Of a DNA stretch of 64,000 bases, positions 62,398 to 64,000 are shown one piece after another. Both the position numbers and the translations under genes were made by a program. This DNA is from Gottfriedia luciferensis. Its GTDB lineage: Bacteria; Bacillota; Bacilli; Bacillales; Bacillaceae_G. Positions within the stretch are counted from its first letter, which is position 1; each line of letters opens with the position of its first letter. The stretch covers positions 248,001 to 312,000 of the forward strand of contig NZ_MDKC01000023.1 in assembly GCF_001712755.1 (NCBI RefSeq), read 5' to 3'. The notes under the pieces are model-generated. The model searched no databases, had not been told where the DNA came from, and saw only the letters and a program-made list of their open reading frames with translations.

Positions 62398-63374
62398 TTT
62401 ATATGTGATGACTCAATTATTATTGTTGAAATACCACCTTCCCCCTCTAGCTTATAAAAGGGGATTAATGCATTTTCGGGTGCAATTTGCAAAGACTGAT
62501 TTGTTATCTTTTTCCCAATTAAATCAGTTATAAAAGGAGTATTTTTATTTGATAAAGATGCATAGAGACCAGATAATCCATTTAAATTACTCCCGTTTGT
62601 TCTTGATGCAGATGATAATTTAATATTCTTACGCTTAAAATTTTTCTGAACAGAATTCTCCAGTAATAACCAAATTAATTTAGACCAGTCACGTTTATTA
62701 TGCGCGGCCTTTCTTCCTAAAAATTCTTTTCCCTCTTCAAATAATAATATCTTTAACATAGTGTGAGTCAAACTATTTGCAGGAATTAATGTTTCATCTG
62801 CTTCAGCTGTTGAATATGTACACGAAAACGGTCCCATAAAATTTTCATCGTCAATCAATAAGTATTGACCACCATTATGAGCTTGACTGGGAACTACATT
62901 AATATTTATCCCACTGATCTTTGGTTTCACAAAACTAAATTGTGGCCAATGTTTATAAAGGAGCAGTTGGTGATCGTGGGTGGAGATTTTCACAGTATGA
63001 TCAGTCATCATTTTTGCTTGTAATAATAATGCAGTTCTTTTGCTTTTCCCTTTTTTGGGATGATATATATGTACTATAAGTAAATCTCCTATTTCTGGGT
63101 TTACGCTTGACATCGTATGTTTTACTATTGGTCTTTGATGACAAAAAACAGAAACAACTGAGGTAGAAATTCCATACGGCATTAAAATATTTTTCCAAGA
63201 ATTTGCTAAATCAATTATCCCAGCTGTTGCAATTTTTGCAATAAAGTCCGGTTCTTGTGGGTTTAAAGCCATTGTATGCGCTTCTAAATGAGAGTTTTTT
63301 ATAGCTTTAAGAGCAGTTTCATAAAGAACTTTTTTATTCAAATTAACAATACTTTTGTAGGTACTGAAATCCAC
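62391..63374 (-). CDS. hypothetical protein with PD-(D/E)XK-like motif, 327 residues
   Basis: Not assigned to a named family. The segment PEIGDLLIVHIYHPKKGKSK followed by RTALLLQAKM resembles a nuclease core (E-x-GD ... Q-A-K), and QLLLYKHWPQFSF, GQYLLIDDE and MGPFSC are further conserved-looking blocks. No signal peptide or membrane segment. Start at GTG 63374 behind AAAGGGG; the longer in-frame version adds a hydrophobic stretch without support. The VOC remnant just downstream suggests an insertion or rearrangement here. Confidence 0.6.
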   Translation of the reverse strand: MDFSTYKSIVNLNKKVLYETALKAIKNSHLEAHTMALNPQEPDFIAKIATAGIIDLANSWKNILMPYGISTSVVSVFCHQRPIVKHTMSSVNPEIGDLLIVHIYHPKKGKSKRTALLLQAKMMTDHTVKISTHDHQLLLYKHWPQFSFVKPKISGININVVPSQAHNGGQYLLIDDENFMGPFSCTYSTAEADETLIPANSLTHTMLKILLFEEGKEFLGRKAAHNKRDWSKLIWLLLENSVQKNFKRKNIKLSSASRTNGSNLNGLSGLYASLSNKNTPFITDLIGKKITNQSLQIAPENALIPFYKLEGEGGISTIIIESSHINQ

Positions 63375-63667
63375 TTTTATATTCCCCTTTAACTTTACCT
63401 TTATTAACAAAATACAGAAAACTACGAAGTTCATATATCCATAAATTATTAATTAACATCATATTTATAAATTATCTATTTTCGTATAAAAAGTGTTGAT
63501 CTACGTAATTACTAAAATAAAAAACAGGAACTATAATATATGTCTTATTTAAATCAATAAAAGAAAGTTTAAAAATACTAATGTAGTTATCCCATCATTA
63601 ATAATCCTTTATTATCAAATAGATAATGACAAAGAATAATTTTAGTTGAATAAAATTTAAATATATT
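63375..63667. other. AT-rich intergenic stretch
   Basis: About 290 bp between the hypothetical gene and the DUF1643 gene. No terminator, repeat or RNA gene recognised. Confidence 0.4.
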
Positions 63668-64000
63668 TTAAATAGTATATTGAATTAACGCCCAATAACT
63701 TTTTAATAATACCGGATGCCTTGGCTTTATATTAATTAATTCTTCTTTACCATCCCAAAAAATAAATATTTTATCTTGATAAACTCTCAACATTTCTAAA
63801 ACATTAGAAATTCTTATATTAATATCACATTTGGTTACCGCATTTACCTTACTAAAATCTCTACCCCAAGCAACAATTATGATGTCGGAATATTCAAAAG
63901 AATCCTTCAGGAAAGTATCATTTTTCATCTCATAATCTAGCTTTCTATTTACTAAAAGTTTAGGATCAGTGCAACGATAAGCAAAAAGGTTAACGATTGA
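63668..64000 (-). CDS. DUF1643 domain protein, 5' end cut by window
   Basis: The frame is open to the last base of the window, giving 110 residues of the C-terminal part. SIVNLFAYRCTDPKLL, the aspartate-rich centre, IIIVAWGRD and KPRHPVLL match the DUF1643 family, a small cytoplasmic family of unknown function. An internal ATG at 63928 is not the start, since family sequence continues upstream of it. Confidence 0.75.
   Translation of the reverse strand, partial: SIVNLFAYRCTDPKLLVNRKLDYEMKNDTFLKDSFEYSDIIIVAWGRDFSKVNAVTKCDINIRISNVLEMLRVYQDKIFIFWDGKEELINIKPRHPVLLKSYWALIQYTI

Overview
The window looks like chromosomal DNA from an endospore-forming, low-GC Gram-positive bacterium of the Bacillaceae. 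The evidence is AT-rich sequence with strong AGGAGG-type ribosome binding sites, a tricistronic GerA/GerB/GerC spore germinant receptor operon, a glnQ-glnH-glnM-glnP style amino acid ABC operon, a YcxB-like protein, a DUF2187 protein, and the roughly 120-bp interspersed repeat common in Bacillaceae. No rRNA, tRNA, CRISPR array or intact transposase was seen.

Positions 1-28.5 kb are ordinary chromosome with scattered small and decaying genes. In order they hold a truncated diguanylate cyclase, the germinant receptor operon, two paralogous GntR regulators, an interspersed repeat, an ABC-2 exporter, several small hypothetical or frameshifted genes, a metallophosphatase, and two secreted repeat proteins (FN3 and Ig-like). 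They continue with a WYL regulator, a three-gene S8 peptidase / putative secreted toxin / candidate immunity operon (20.5-22.8 kb), the glutamine-type ABC transporter, an Excalibur protein and two lipoproteins.

Positions 28.7-55.7 kb form a dense defence island. It opens with a DNA phosphorothioation operon (dndB-dndC-dndD-dndE-dndA) with no DptFGH restriction genes. In their place are a NERD nuclease-like protein, a UvrD/AddA-like helicase and an AddB-like Fe-S protein, then a divergent small protein with a second DndD-like ATPase and a second DndE-like protein. Next comes a two-gene unit in which a Septu-like (PtuA-type) ATPase is fused behind a degenerate beta-class DNA methyltransferase and an EVE-like modified-base reader, followed by a PtuB-like HNH nuclease. 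I consider this fusion the best candidate for an undescribed system. The island ends with an AIPR-family protein, about 1 kb of decayed coding sequence, a C5 cytosine methyltransferase, a stand-alone B3-like DNA-binding protein, an AlwI-family restriction endonuclease and an HTH protein preceded by a 32-bp palindrome.

Positions 55.7-64 kb return to metabolism and cell-envelope genes: a GH38 alpha-mannosidase with a PTS IIABC permease and an RpiR-type regulator, an orphan MreC-like protein, a truncated VOC gene, a hypothetical protein with a nuclease-like motif, and a DUF1643 protein cut by the window end.

Within the island, modification enzymes (Dnd sulfur modification and the C5 methyltransferase) sit beside possible readers (EVE, B3-like) and effectors (HNH, AlwI-type, NERD/AddAB-like, AIPR), so several layers of self/non-self discrimination could work side by side. 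All family assignments come from reading motifs by eye; no database search was run.
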